A stretch of DNA of 43,218 nt from Euryarchaeota archaeon UBA463 (GCA_002501805.1 DAOI01000034.1:1-43218), one strand, 5' to 3'; counted from the first letter of the stretch, positions 15,987 through 25,234 are shown. A program made the numbers and translations. The notes: generated from the sequence alone by a model not told the origin.

Positions 15987-18900
15987 GTGCGTGACTTCTC
16001 CAAGGTAGCTGACTACCTAATTCCAAGAAGAAAGAGAATTCACATCTCAGTATTCATATTCACCATTCTTATGATACCTGGGATACTAGCAACATTCGAA
16101 CCGATCGATATAGAATCCTACGAGATGGAATCTCCTGAGCTGGATGCTAACATGGTATTCAGGGAAGAGTTCACAGCAGCAGGAAATATCTGGGGATTTG
16201 GAATATTCGTAAGAGGTGAGGCAGATATTGGCAGTCCTGAGTCCGATGTTTCTATGATTGCAGACTACACCGGTGAAAATTCAGGACTAGAATTTCCCAA
16301 GGGAGGGATATTGAATTTAACGGTCCTAAGAGAAATCGACATCAATGCAGAGACTTTGAGAAACCATAATGTATCCAGATTCTTCCTTCCGATCGCATCA
16401 GAAATCTCGGGAGATCCAGCAGTAGGAATGTTGGATCTAGCTTCCGACTTCAGATCATTCATGTCCGGGAACTCATCTCTCACACAACCAAGGATTAACC
16501 CCTACAAACTTGCACTTACATTGGATCTTGAGGAATCCATGGATCCAGCACCAACAAATTGGACAGACTGTGGAATACTAGAATGCCTGCGGTTTGATGA
16601 CCCAAATGTAACACAAGATCACATAGACTTAGCGGCCCATAGGATGGCCAATAGTAGCAATGGTTCATTTCTAAGATTCCTCTCAAATGACAGAGCATTT
16701 ACACCCGATCCAAATAGCTCCGTAATCGGACCAGTAAATCACACGATTGGAGAAGATGGAAACCTTGAGTCTGAACTCTGGCAGAGAGGAAGGTGGTCAG
16801 CTTCCTCCGCGTGGCTGATAGTAAACTTAGATAGGGAGCAGATGCAAGAAAGTGGATGGACCTTTTCATGGAAAAATGCGACTACAGACTTCGGTTACAA
16901 GAGAGAGGGGCTGACACTAGTTACAGACCCCATAAGATACTCTTTCGAATACTGCCAAGAAAGAGAGGAAAATAATCAGCCTCTATGTTCTGTAGAATGG
17001 CTCTATCTATCCATAGAAGAGGATCTTCGGGATACTGACGAACATATTGTCACACTGATGTTTGCTGAGGCAATAAATGTTGAAATAAATAGAGAATTAC
17101 TTTCCAGTGCATATCTATTAGTCGCTATGTCATTCATTGTCGTGGGACTCCTTTGGATTAATCTTCGTAGAATCTCGGATGTTGCCATAGTCTCAACGAG
17201 TCTGGTTGTTTCTCTATTCTGGATGTATGGCCTGATTGGATGGGCTATGATTTTTGGACAAAAAACAGGTTTCGAGTTTATATTCAGATCACAGTTCTCT
17301 AATCTCCTTCCAATTCTAATTCTGGCACTAGAGATTGATGACAGTCTGCACTCTCTTCATCGTTACAAGGAGGAGAGACGCTCTGGGAAGACCATAGAAG
17401 AGTCCAGCCATGTTTCAATTAGTAAGGTTGGGCTTGCAGTCATGCTGACCTCTGTGACCACAATAGTCGCATTTTCGGCAAACCTCACATCTAGTATCGC
17501 AGCTCTGAGATCGTTTGGTATAGAGGCAGGAATAGGGGTAATGTGTGCCTTTTTCCTCACAGGATTATGGGTTCCTCTTGCAAGACTTGACATCGACAAA
17601 TGGCTACAGCGTAGAGATAGACTTGAAGATGAAGATCCAGATAAGATTCATATGATTCCAAAATCATGGCTATCCTCTATTACCACCAAGTCATTCAAGA
17701 TGTACCCACTAGTCATTATCTGTGTACTGCTTGTTACTGTATATGCAGTCCCACTGATGACATCTCTTGAAGGAGACTTCCAAGTCGAAGATTTTGTTGA
17801 GGAAGAGTCAGATTTAGCTGTAGGAGTTGGACTAATAAATCAGAGATTCAGCGATGAGGGGGAACCTGCATACATACTTCTTGAAGCCAATCTCACAAAT
17901 CCTAGAGTTCTGAATGCTATTGAGGATCTCAGAGAAAATATGAACTCTCATACCCCGGATGAACCCAATCAGTTTACCAGATCTCCAAACGGCGAAGTTG
18001 AGTTACTTGCCGTGGACCAGATGCTGTGGTACCTCAGAGCTGCTATGGCATGGAATCAGACTCCCTTTGAGCAGGCAGGATGGGACTTTGACCTGAATGA
18101 CGGTGGCATAGGATGCGAAACCGTTGTAATCCCAAATAGGGACTTTGAGTTTATTTTCATTCCATCTTCTAATGACAGTGAATCACTGAAGTTCCTATAT
18201 GGCTTCATGATGACTAGAGGGGTTCCAGCCAGTGGGGGATATCCTGCATTATCTCCCAGTATTGTCGGTGAATTCCTTCAAGTTGATGGTAAGCTTGACT
18301 TCGAGAGGCCATGGCTTACGGAAGAAGGGGACTCACCCAGGTATCCAAGAGCCACACTTCGGTTTGGAATATCCAGTCCCGAACAATTCGCATTGGTAGA
18401 GCCAGCTCTAATTCAGCTAGAAGCAGATATGGAGCCACTACAGAATCTATCTGTGAATCCACTCAGGAACAGAGGTTCACTAAATAACGCATTTTCCGAT
18501 GAAAACCATCCAGTTTCATGGGCCATTCCAACCGGTGAGCCAGTTGTAAGATTTGTAGCAGCAGACTCCATGCAAGACGATCTACAAGATACGATTCTCT
18601 TGGGCGTTTTACTTTGCTTCCTCACACTCTGGTGGGGATTCAGAGATAATGGGAACACCGTCCAGAGGATAAAAAATAATATTTCTGATATTAGAAAAAA
18701 CTCTCCATTAATCATTCTAAATGTGATAGTTTTCGCATTAATTTCACTGGTTCTAGTTGGCGATGAATACCTACTACATTTCATGCTTCTCGCACTAATT
18801 CTGTCATTGTCCTTTGGAACTACACCATTCATTTACGCAGGAATAACCACAACTCCAATTTTCATCATGATTATATGGCTATATGCGCTTGTTGATTTGT

Positions 18901-19238
18901 TTGGATATGGTCTGAATATGGTTACAGTTTCCATAGCGGCAATCTCACTGGGAGTCGGTGTTGACTACGTCATTCACCTAATAGAGAGATATCGGGAGGA
19001 GATTGAGGAAGGAAAATCGCAGTTAGAATCTGTAGCAGTAGTTGGGGGGGCGTCTGGACTTGCACTATTCGGCTCCGCTTTGTCCGACTTTGCAGGATTC
19101 ATGGTAATTAATCAGTCAAAGATGGGATTCTTCTCGACCTTTGGATTATTCTGTGCTATTATGATAATACTTTCATTGATTGCTAGTATGATAATCGCTC
19201 CCGCTCTCATCGGAATGCTACATAGAAGTACTAACTGA
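15987..19238 (+). CDS. RND/MMPL superfamily exporter-like membrane protein
   Basis: A 1083-residue two-repeat membrane protein. Each half has one helix, a large exterior loop (about residues 45-365 and 600-870), then five to six helices. Key acidic residues appear in equivalent helices of both halves: LALEIDDSLHSLHRYKEE (about 446-462) and LGVGVDYVIHLIERYREE (about 987-1004), the pattern of MMPL/RND and sterol-sensing proteins that use the proton gradient. The exterior loops are acidic with several N-x-S/T sites and some Cys. Substrate is unknown; lipids, hopanoid-like molecules or small exported compounds are family precedents. Start is GTG at 15987. Its 3' end overlaps by 8 bases the convergent small membrane protein gene. 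Confidence 0.85.
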   Translation: MRDFSKVADYLIPRRKRIHISVFIFTILMIPGILATFEPIDIESYEMESPELDANMVFREEFTAAGNIWGFGIFVRGEADIGSPESDVSMIADYTGENSGLEFPKGGILNLTVLREIDINAETLRNHNVSRFFLPIASEISGDPAVGMLDLASDFRSFMSGNSSLTQPRINPYKLALTLDLEESMDPAPTNWTDCGILECLRFDDPNVTQDHIDLAAHRMANSSNGSFLRFLSNDRAFTPDPNSSVIGPVNHTIGEDGNLESELWQRGRWSASSAWLIVNLDREQMQESGWTFSWKNATTDFGYKREGLTLVTDPIRYSFEYCQEREENNQPLCSVEWLYLSIEEDLRDTDEHIVTLMFAEAINVEINRELLSSAYLLVAMSFIVVGLLWINLRRISDVAIVSTSLVVSLFWMYGLIGWAMIFGQKTGFEFIFRSQFSNLLPILILALEIDDSLHSLHRYKEERRSGKTIEESSHVSISKVGLAVMLTSVTTIVAFSANLTSSIAALRSFGIEAGIGVMCAFFLTGLWVPLARLDIDKWLQRRDRLEDEDPDKIHMIPKSWLSSITTKSFKMYPLVIICVLLVTVYAVPLMTSLEGDFQVEDFVEEESDLAVGVGLINQRFSDEGEPAYILLEANLTNPRVLNAIEDLRENMNSHTPDEPNQFTRSPNGEVELLAVDQMLWYLRAAMAWNQTPFEQAGWDFDLNDGGIGCETVVIPNRDFEFIFIPSSNDSESLKFLYGFMMTRGVPASGGYPALSPSIVGEFLQVDGKLDFERPWLTEEGDSPRYPRATLRFGISSPEQFALVEPALIQLEADMEPLQNLSVNPLRNRGSLNNAFSDENHPVSWAIPTGEPVVRFVAADSMQDDLQDTILLGVLLCFLTLWWGFRDNGNTVQRIKNNISDIRKNSPLIILNVIVFALISLVLVGDEYLLHFMLLALILSLSFGTTPFIYAGITTTPIFIMIIWLYALVDLFGYGLNMVTVSIAAISLGVGVDYVIHLIERYREEIEEGKSQLESVAVVGGASGLALFGSALSDFAGFMVINQSKMGFFSTFGLFCAIMIILSLIASMIIAPALIGMLHRSTN

Positions 19239-19650
19239 CCATAAATTTAGAGAGAAGCCAAAGTGAGATAATCGTCAAAATAATACCGTAGAGTATCGAT
19301 TGAAAAATTATGCTCCAGCTTTTACTCCTACATGCTCGAGCAACCGACTCATCTCTGTGCTTCTTGCCTCCAGAAGAAGACTCATGCGTTCCTAGGAATC
19401 CATGGTAAACACATACTTGAGTGGTCGACTCGAGAAGTACTAGAAATCCTGCTATGTATAGGCCAGATAATGTAATAGCTGTCACAATGAGAATAGTCGG
19501 ATCATAATCAGGATTCAGCATAGGTGGTTTTCCTACGATAAGATACGCAATATTTACGACAATCGCAAAGAAAAACAATGCCATAGAACCGTAGAATCTA
19601 TTTCTTCTTCCGGTGTTAGAAATATTCCTTAATTGGGCGTCGCCCTGCAT
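19231..19650 (-). CDS. Three-helix membrane protein, unknown function
   Basis: A 139-residue product. I chose ATG at 19650 because AGGTAGGTTG directly precedes it and it lies just after the upstream gene's stop; a longer frame begins at 19716 inside that gene. Hydrophobic helices are at about SMALFFFAIVVNIAYLIVG, TILIVTAITLSGLYIAGFLVLL and a C-terminal IIFQSILYGIILTIISLWLL. A basic, Ser/His-rich loop (SSGGKKHRDESVARACRSK) lies between the second and third. I recognise no family. It is the last gene of the photolyase-epimerase run and overlaps the RND gene end by 8 bases tail to tail. Confidence 0.6.
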   Translation of the reverse strand: MQGDAQLRNISNTGRRNRFYGSMALFFFAIVVNIAYLIVGKPPMLNPDYDPTILIVTAITLSGLYIAGFLVLLESTTQVCVYHGFLGTHESSSGGKKHRDESVARACRSKSWSIIFQSILYGIILTIISLWLLSKFMVS

Positions 19651-19654
19651 CAAC

Positions 19655-21052
19655 CTACCTCCAAATACCAAGAGAGTCTCTAAGCGCTGACTCAAGGTCT
19701 TTGTGGAGAAATTCATAACCAGACTGCTGAAGTCTGCTAGGTAGTACTCTTTGCCCTTCTATGAGGAGAGGGCCGGCAAGCTCACCGAAAAGAATCTTCA
19801 TTGAGAAACCAGGAATTGGAGCGAAAGCGGGTCTGCGTAGAACTCTTCCCAGAGTTTTTGAGAACACCTTCTGCCTTACGGGCTCAGGGGCAGTAAGGTT
19901 GTACACGCCCTCACACTCTCCGTTCATAATCAGATGATGAATGGCATAGATTTCGTCATCAAGAGAAATCCATGACATCCATTGCTTGCCTCCTGCAAGA
20001 GGGCCTCCGCCCCCTAACTTCCAGGGGAGGAGCATTCTTGCCAGAGCGCCTCCAGCCGCTGATAGAACAATTCCATTCCTAGTATTGATCACCCGGATTC
20101 CTGCTTCTCTAGCTGATTCAGCATAAGACTCCCATTCTATCACCGTATCCGTGAGGAAACCTTCTCCCTGTGAGCTATCTTCCGTGAGGACCTCATCACC
20201 TCTATTTCCATAGAATCCAATAGCACTGGCTACAAGGAATGCTTCTGGCTTCTTACTGAGACTACTGATAGTATCAGAAAGTAGAATGGTGGAGTCTTTG
20301 CGAGAGCCTATTATCGCCTCCTTCCTCTTCTTGCTCCACCTCTTTTCTCCAATATTTTCCCCACCAAGGTGGATAACAATATCAAAACCATCTATCTCGG
20401 AAGGATTGATTAATCCCTGTTCCGGATCCCAAGTTAGCTCCTTTTGACCTTCTTTAGCGGGTCTCCTAACCAATCTCCAGACATCATGCCCACCAGTATC
20501 TAGGAATGCGACTAGCTGTGTTCCTATCAATCCAGAAGAACCAGCGACTAGTATTTTCTTCCTCTTAAGTTGAGAAAATTTTGCATGCTCCCTCATGTCC
20601 CTCTGCAGTCTTAGCTCTCTTGCCTTGAACATCTTAGATATCCTACTCTTCACAAGCCACCCTCCCAGAATACTATCTGCTAGATTCCCGAGAGGTCCGA
20701 ACGGAACTTGATAGGTAACTTCGTCCTTAACAATCGTTTTTCCCCCACTCTCAGTCAGATCATGATTGTGTTTCCAAGACCAAAAGGGCCCCTTTACCAT
20801 TTTATCAGCGAAGTGATTAGGAGGATCATAGGCAGTATGCTCTGCAACCCAAGTCATTTTCAAAAATGGTGCACCTGGGGCTGGAAATCGGAAAACTCTC
20901 TGAGATCCAACCTCTAGTGAATCATCTGCTCGGACTTCCTCGGCTACTTCCCAAGGTGGCATCAGTCTTCTGAAAGAACCTTCATGTTCGAACCAATCAA
21001 AGGTCGATTTGATATCTGAATCCACTACAGTCTCGTGCGTATACTTGTACAT
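19655..21052 (-). CDS. SRPBCC domain fused to TIGR01777-type NAD(P)-dependent epimerase
   Basis: A 465-residue two-domain protein. Residues about 1-145 form a START/SRPBCC (polyketide cyclase-like) ligand-binding domain (begins YKYTHETVVDSDIKSTFDWF). Residues about 160-465 form an SDR-type Rossmann domain: nucleotide-binding VAGSSGLIGTQLVAFL, then IVIHLGGENIGEKRWS, SAIGFYGNRGDE and a C-terminal DUF1731-like segment (PSRLQQSGYEF). This is the TIGR01777 (YfcH/SDR39U1) family. The same fusion occurs in actinobacteria and other lineages. Substrate is unknown. ATG at 21052 was chosen because AAGGTGATGAA precedes it and it follows the photolyase stop. It is coupled to the photolyase gene with a 4-base gap, so a joint role in light or UV response is possible but unproven. 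Confidence 0.88.
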   Translation of the reverse strand: MYKYTHETVVDSDIKSTFDWFEHEGSFRRLMPPWEVAEEVRADDSLEVGSQRVFRFPAPGAPFLKMTWVAEHTAYDPPNHFADKMVKGPFWSWKHNHDLTESGGKTIVKDEVTYQVPFGPLGNLADSILGGWLVKSRISKMFKARELRLQRDMREHAKFSQLKRKKILVAGSSGLIGTQLVAFLDTGGHDVWRLVRRPAKEGQKELTWDPEQGLINPSEIDGFDIVIHLGGENIGEKRWSKKRKEAIIGSRKDSTILLSDTISSLSKKPEAFLVASAIGFYGNRGDEVLTEDSSQGEGFLTDTVIEWESYAESAREAGIRVINTRNGIVLSAAGGALARMLLPWKLGGGGPLAGGKQWMSWISLDDEIYAIHHLIMNGECEGVYNLTAPEPVRQKVFSKTLGRVLRRPAFAPIPGFSMKILFGELAGPLLIEGQRVLPSRLQQSGYEFLHKDLESALRDSLGIWR

Positions 21053-21056
21053 TTCA

Positions 21057-22637
21057 TCACCTTCGAAGGCTCTTAGGAAGGGGGGCATCCTCAGCCCATC
21101 TTGAAAGATACCCATCCAGCTTCAGCTTCCTTTTGGTATTCGCAGAAGACATATACCTGATCTTTCCGAAGATAGGCCTCTCAGGCCCCCATGCCCTGTC
21201 ATGCCTTCCCAGAACCCAGAAGATTCCAGTGTACGAGTTTGGGTCTCTTCCGTCTAAGGCCCATCTATCATTAATCCTAATCATCCAGTCAGCAGCCGTT
21301 TCAGGATCCGGTGACCATTCTAGGATTCTCTTTCCCCAGAGCATTCTCAGGTAATTATGCATGTGTCCAGTTCTGAGTAGTTGTCTCTGAGCTGAATTCC
21401 ATACCTCGTCACTGGTCTTCGCGCCTTCAATCTCTTCGAAAGAATAGCTTACTCGCTCATCATCTCTGTGCTCGTTTAGAGTTTCTTTAGCCCAATTTGG
21501 TATAGAATCTAGTGTATTGTGGTCTCTTCTGAAGTGTGCGAAGTTGAACCCCAGCTCTCTCCACGTGATTATTTGATCGAGAAAAGACTCTGCAGAAGCT
21601 GATAGGCCCCACCATCCTGATCTGGAACCCCTTCCTGTATCTTCTACACAAACCGAATCATATGTCCAATTTTCCTTCTCGAGGACCCCTTTGACAATCC
21701 TAAAGCTGGAAATATGTCCAAAATGTAGCCATGGAGATAGCCCACTAACTGCCGGGTTATCTGCGTCATTCCTTCCCTCTGAATAGTTCTGCAACCTCTT
21801 CTCGAGGAATCTGCCCAATCTTGAAGCTGCTTCAAAATACCCTCCTCTCATTGACTCTACGGAGCATACCTCATGATCTATCGTTAGTGGCGCCATGGCC
21901 TTCTTACCCACGCTACCTCCCTCAGCAACTCTCCAAATCCATTCCAAAGGAGTAAACTTGATATCTAACTCTTCGATTATGTCATCAAATCTCGACATAT
22001 CCATAGCTAAATCCGAATTAATTCCACTCATTGGATTCTCATTAGGAATTGTCGACAAGGCACCATACAGGCTCTTCTGAACATGCTTTCTGAAAGAGTA
22101 TGCGGTCTTGTGTGCCTTGTCGGCGTAGCTCATTGGGATTATCCCGTTAGAATCCACAGCTTCGACGCTAACCTTACATGATTTGCTAGCTCTTTCCATG
22201 ACCCATCGAGGTAGATAGGTGGGATAATCATCAATCACAACAGCACAAGCCTTTGTTGAGAGTTTCTTGAGCATGCCATCTCCCGAGTCAAGGTGATTCT
22301 CGATCCATGGTAGGTAGGTGATTCCATTATCCGAGAAAATGGACATGTTGTCCACCATTCCCTGGACAACAAAAGTCAGAACTCTCTCACTAGACCACTC
22401 GTGTCTAACAGAAATGCATTCAACCACCAGTAGAGGCTTTCCTAACTCTTGGCACAATTCGATAGCCCTGTCCATGGCAGCGTTGTAGTGGTACCTTCGA
22501 GTCGAAGTCATCCAGTAAAGCACGAACTCGCCTGAGTCATCTATCGACTCATCATTTAGTCTTCGAACCCTTGGAGAAGATACGCTTACCACCTCTCCCG
22601 ATACACCAATCACGACCCAATTCAGCCTCTCAAGCAT
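21057..22637 (-). CDS. phrB: Class II CPD photolyase
   Basis: Repairs UV-made cyclobutane pyrimidine dimers using blue light and FADH. The 526-residue product has the N-terminal alpha/beta antenna-type domain and C-terminal FAD domain. Class II hallmarks are LSPWLHFGHIS, HMHNYLRMLWGKRILEWS, DGRDPNSYTGIFWVLGRHD and RPIFGKIRYMS. The N-terminus carries about 30 extra residues before the usual start of homology (FVLYWMTSTRR). The assigned start is ATG at 22637; a Met later than this would cut the antenna domain. It is divergent from ribA, which makes a flavin precursor. Class II enzymes occur in methanogens, some bacteria and eukaryotes. The gene symbol is generic for CPD photolyases. Confidence 0.93.
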   Translation of the reverse strand: MLERLNWVVIGVSGEVVSVSSPRVRRLNDESIDDSGEFVLYWMTSTRRYHYNAAMDRAIELCQELGKPLLVVECISVRHEWSSERVLTFVVQGMVDNMSIFSDNGITYLPWIENHLDSGDGMLKKLSTKACAVVIDDYPTYLPRWVMERASKSCKVSVEAVDSNGIIPMSYADKAHKTAYSFRKHVQKSLYGALSTIPNENPMSGINSDLAMDMSRFDDIIEELDIKFTPLEWIWRVAEGGSVGKKAMAPLTIDHEVCSVESMRGGYFEAASRLGRFLEKRLQNYSEGRNDADNPAVSGLSPWLHFGHISSFRIVKGVLEKENWTYDSVCVEDTGRGSRSGWWGLSASAESFLDQIITWRELGFNFAHFRRDHNTLDSIPNWAKETLNEHRDDERVSYSFEEIEGAKTSDEVWNSAQRQLLRTGHMHNYLRMLWGKRILEWSPDPETAADWMIRINDRWALDGRDPNSYTGIFWVLGRHDRAWGPERPIFGKIRYMSSANTKRKLKLDGYLSRWAEDAPLPKSLRR

Positions 22638-22707
22638 ATAAGGCGGTGTTTTCTTTCCTGTTGGATTTCAAACACTCATTCATAACCTCTCGTGAATACG
22701 ACGATGT

Positions 22708-23322
22708 ATGACTATACAAGTCAAGAAAGATGCTGAACCAATTGAAATTGAAGCAGATGCATACCTTCCTACGGAGTTTGGAAACTTCAGAGTCAGAGTT
22801 ACTCTAGACTCCAATGGAAAAGAGCACGCACTACTGTACACGGGAGACATATCAAACGGTGAGGCTCCTCTGGTCAGGATACATTCAGAGTGTCTGACAG
22901 GGGACGCATTTGGATCCATGAAGTGTGACTGTGGCCCACAACTACAAGCCGCCATGAGTAAAATCCAGGAAGAAGGATGCGGGGCAGTAGTGTATCTCAG
23001 ACAAGAAGGAAGAGGCATAGGATTACACTCCAAGATTCAGGCATATGCCCTACAAGACATAGGATATGACACCCTAGATGCTAACCTAGCTTTGGGCCTT
23101 CCAGCAGATGCAAGAGAATACGGAATTGCTGCCAGAATGCTCAAGGAAGCTGGGGTTAAGAGAGTAAGGCTAATGACGAATAATCCACTCAAAATCCAAG
23201 GCCTCAGGAACAACGGTATCCATGTTGAGAAGAGATTAGAGCACATCTCAGGCGTATCATTAGAGAACATACAGTATCTGTCCACCAAAGGTAAGAGAAT
23301 GGGCCACATACTTGACATATAG
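22708..23322 (+). CDS. ribA: GTP cyclohydrolase II
   Basis: Opens the GTP ring to start riboflavin synthesis. The 204-residue product has the zinc site in SECLTGDAFGSMKCDCG (Cys 62, 73, 75), the GTP-binding and catalytic stretch YLRQEGRGIGL (96-106), and MTNNPLKI. It is a stand-alone enzyme without the RibB (DHBP synthase) half. GTP cyclohydrolase II is a bacterial-type enzyme; most archaea use the archaeal type III (ArfA) route, so this points to transfer or to the group's own mixed pathway. Start ATG 22708 is chosen because an overlapping ATG at 22704 soon hits a stop. It heads a long plus-strand run and is divergent from photolyase, an FAD enzyme. Confidence 0.95.
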   Translation: MTIQVKKDAEPIEIEADAYLPTEFGNFRVRVTLDSNGKEHALLYTGDISNGEAPLVRIHSECLTGDAFGSMKCDCGPQLQAAMSKIQEEGCGAVVYLRQEGRGIGLHSKIQAYALQDIGYDTLDANLALGLPADAREYGIAARMLKEAGVKRVRLMTNNPLKIQGLRNNGIHVEKRLEHISGVSLENIQYLSTKGKRMGHILDI

Positions 23323-23352
23323 GAAACCGTTCGCACCACTGGAGAGGTTGTA

Positions 23353-23829
23353 ATGTCATCAATGATAGGTCAGAAAGCACCAGATTTCTCGTTGCAGACT
23401 AGCGACGGTGAGGAATTCAACTTCAGTGACTTAGAAGGATCTTGGAAGGTGGTATTCTTCTATGCTAAGGCTGGCTCTCCAACGTGCAAGAGAGGATGTC
23501 TGACCTTTAAGCAACAATATGATTTGTTTCGCTCACTGGAGCCATCGGTAGAAGTAGTCGGAATAAGTCAAGATTCTGTCCAGCAACATAGGGAATTCAA
23601 GCAAGAACTTGAACTCCCCTTCATCCTTCTATCGGATTCCGATAGAAAGGTGGCTGACATGTTCAAAGTCCCAGTTCATCTAGGGACTTTCCCTGCTAAA
23701 TCCTCGTTTGTTATAGGCCCCGACAATACGATCCACCATGTCTATGACTGGCTCTTCAGGCCCAGGAGGCATGTTGCAAAGATACTAGACTCACTTAGCA
23801 AAATTACTGACGGAGGGCGATTCTCCTGA
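23353..23829 (+). CDS. Peroxiredoxin, BCP/PrxQ type
   Basis: Reduces hydrogen and organic peroxides. The 158-residue thioredoxin-fold protein begins IGQKAPDFSLQTSDGEEF and has the peroxidatic Cys at 45 in the GSPTC segment, in the place of the PxxxT/SxxC loop. The usual resolving Cys in PrxQ proteins is five residues later; here the second Cys is at 49, four residues later. The downstream Tyr aligns without a gap, so the Cys itself is shifted. A later FPAKSSFVI segment fits the family. A good ribosome-binding site (GGAGAGG) precedes ATG 23353. The next gene, a TrmB-type regulator, begins at its stop. Confidence 0.9.
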   Translation: MSSMIGQKAPDFSLQTSDGEEFNFSDLEGSWKVVFFYAKAGSPTCKRGCLTFKQQYDLFRSLEPSVEVVGISQDSVQQHREFKQELELPFILLSDSDRKVADMFKVPVHLGTFPAKSSFVIGPDNTIHHVYDWLFRPRRHVAKILDSLSKITDGGRFS

Positions 23830-23888
23830 CATGGAGTCAGATTCTCACAGATGCCGGTCTCTCCGAAAGAGAGATCAACGCACTAACG
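23811..23888 (+). other. In-frame 5' extension of the TrmB-type gene lacking an ATG/GTG/TTG start
   Basis: From 23811 (just after an in-frame TGA at 23808) the frame is open into the regulator gene and encodes the missing first helix of its winged-helix domain (ILTDAGLSEREINAL). No ATG, GTG or TTG lies in it. An ATG at 23831 is one base out of frame; removing one G of the GG at 23833-23834 gives ATG AGT CAG ATT in frame. A CTG at 23826 is in frame and sits 8-9 bases after GGAGGG (23812-23817), an ideal distance for a ribosome-binding site. Confidence 0.6.
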
Positions 23889-25184
23889 GTGTTGTCTAGA
23901 AAATCTAACATCAAGGCCAGTGAACTGGCTAAAGAGCTTGATACAACTAGGCTAGATGCTTACAACTCCCTCGAGAGACTGCAGAGGATAGGATTAGTGA
24001 CAACAACCGCAGATAGGCCAATGAGATTTTCTAGCCCTCCGCTTGACAGTGCTGTCACTCACTTGATAGAGATTAGGAAGGAGCAACTAAAGAGGATAGA
24101 GCAAGGACTTGAAGATATTCAGAGTGGATCAAAGTACTCATCTCCAGTTGACAAAGGAACCTCGGACGATGAGCCCAAGTTTGCCGTCCTGAAGGAAAGA
24201 GTCCATATCATGAAAAGGATTGAGAAGATGGCTGAAGAGGCTCAGGATGAGATTGTCCTGACTCTCGGAAAGTTTGGTATTCTTCATCTCTGCAGAAGTA
24301 GTGCATTACAGGCTGTAAACGAAGCGGCCTCTCGAGGAGTCAGAGTCAGGGTACTTTCGCAACTCGAAAGAAGGACTATCAGATTCTACAACGATCTCCA
24401 TGAATCAGTAGAGACCCGTCACTCTGACGACTTGGACGCACAGGGCGCATTAGTAGACGACTTTGAAGTCGTTCAGTACCTCAGTATGGAGGAGAATCCC
24501 GTTGGAAGAGGAAAGAATGATGCAGCTCTGACAGTTGAATCTGAGTCTTTCGCTGAATCTCAGAAAAATCTTCTAGATACCATATGGGAGGAAGCAATAC
24601 CTTACGAAGTAGCTTCCAAAAGATTCACTGAGGAGAGAATTGTAGATCCTCTGAAGCTCACTATTGATAGTGGTTCATTCCTGGAGAAGATTAGAGAAGT
24701 TCTTCAGATATCTGATGACATCCCAGAAGGAGATACGCCATTCAATCCCGACGCTTTCCTTGCTTCAGGACTAGAAATAAGTGATGCTAGAAGAAATCTA
24801 GAATCAGGCGGTATTGAGGCTCTTTCCGCATTCGGAATAGATGTACAGCATCTTCTCAGACAGGTAGGAAATAGAGTCGGTCAGGAACTATCATTCTCTC
24901 TAAGGAATATCGAGGGAAATATTGAGTTCCTTAACGAGATGATGGACTGGTGGGAGTATGCAGGACTCGGACAGCTCAGCTACGATATAGATCCCCAATT
25001 CCATATCTTAGTAGAGCACCCTTCTAGTAAGCCAGGTGGACTCCCAATTCACTCCTTGGACGATGGAATAATAGAAGGAGCTCTTCTTTCAAGATACTCT
25101 GATGACTCAAGTGTAGAGATCACAAGGACTACCATTGAAAACTCTGAAAATTCCGTGAAATATGATATTAACTTCAACAGTTAG
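23889..25184 (+). CDS. TrmB-family transcriptional regulator with C-terminal V4R-like domain
   Basis: From GTG 23889 the product is 431 residues, but this start cuts into the DNA-binding domain: the preceding in-frame bases supply the first helix (see 23811-23888), so the true start is probably upstream. The winged-helix (ASELAKELDTTRLDAYNSL...GLV) is the TrmB type. A middle region (about 100-220) with EIVLTLGKFGILHLC and VNEAASRGVRVRVLS resembles the TrmB phospholipase-D-like sensor fold. The C-terminal third (about 300-431), with DVQHLLRQVGNRVGQEL and SLDDGIIEGALLSRY followed by an IEITRTT-like strand, looks like a V4R ligand-binding domain. Position suggests control of the following UbiB-CrtI genes or its own expression; this is inference. 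Confidence 0.75.
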   Translation: MLSRKSNIKASELAKELDTTRLDAYNSLERLQRIGLVTTTADRPMRFSSPPLDSAVTHLIEIRKEQLKRIEQGLEDIQSGSKYSSPVDKGTSDDEPKFAVLKERVHIMKRIEKMAEEAQDEIVLTLGKFGILHLCRSSALQAVNEAASRGVRVRVLSQLERRTIRFYNDLHESVETRHSDDLDAQGALVDDFEVVQYLSMEENPVGRGKNDAALTVESESFAESQKNLLDTIWEEAIPYEVASKRFTEERIVDPLKLTIDSGSFLEKIREVLQISDDIPEGDTPFNPDAFLASGLEISDARRNLESGGIEALSAFGIDVQHLLRQVGNRVGQELSFSLRNIEGNIEFLNEMMDWWEYAGLGQLSYDIDPQFHILVEHPSSKPGGLPIHSLDDGIIEGALLSRYSDDSSVEITRTTIENSENSVKYDINFNS

Positions 25185-25234
25185 TCATCAGAATACATAC
25201 ATCACATTATATCCGTAGCTCCCTGCCTGTAATT

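Noticed and set aside
18413..18832. 139-codon minus-strand ORF inside the RND exporter gene
   Set aside because: It lies within a conserved-looking exterior loop and helix region of the plus-strand gene and shows no domain.
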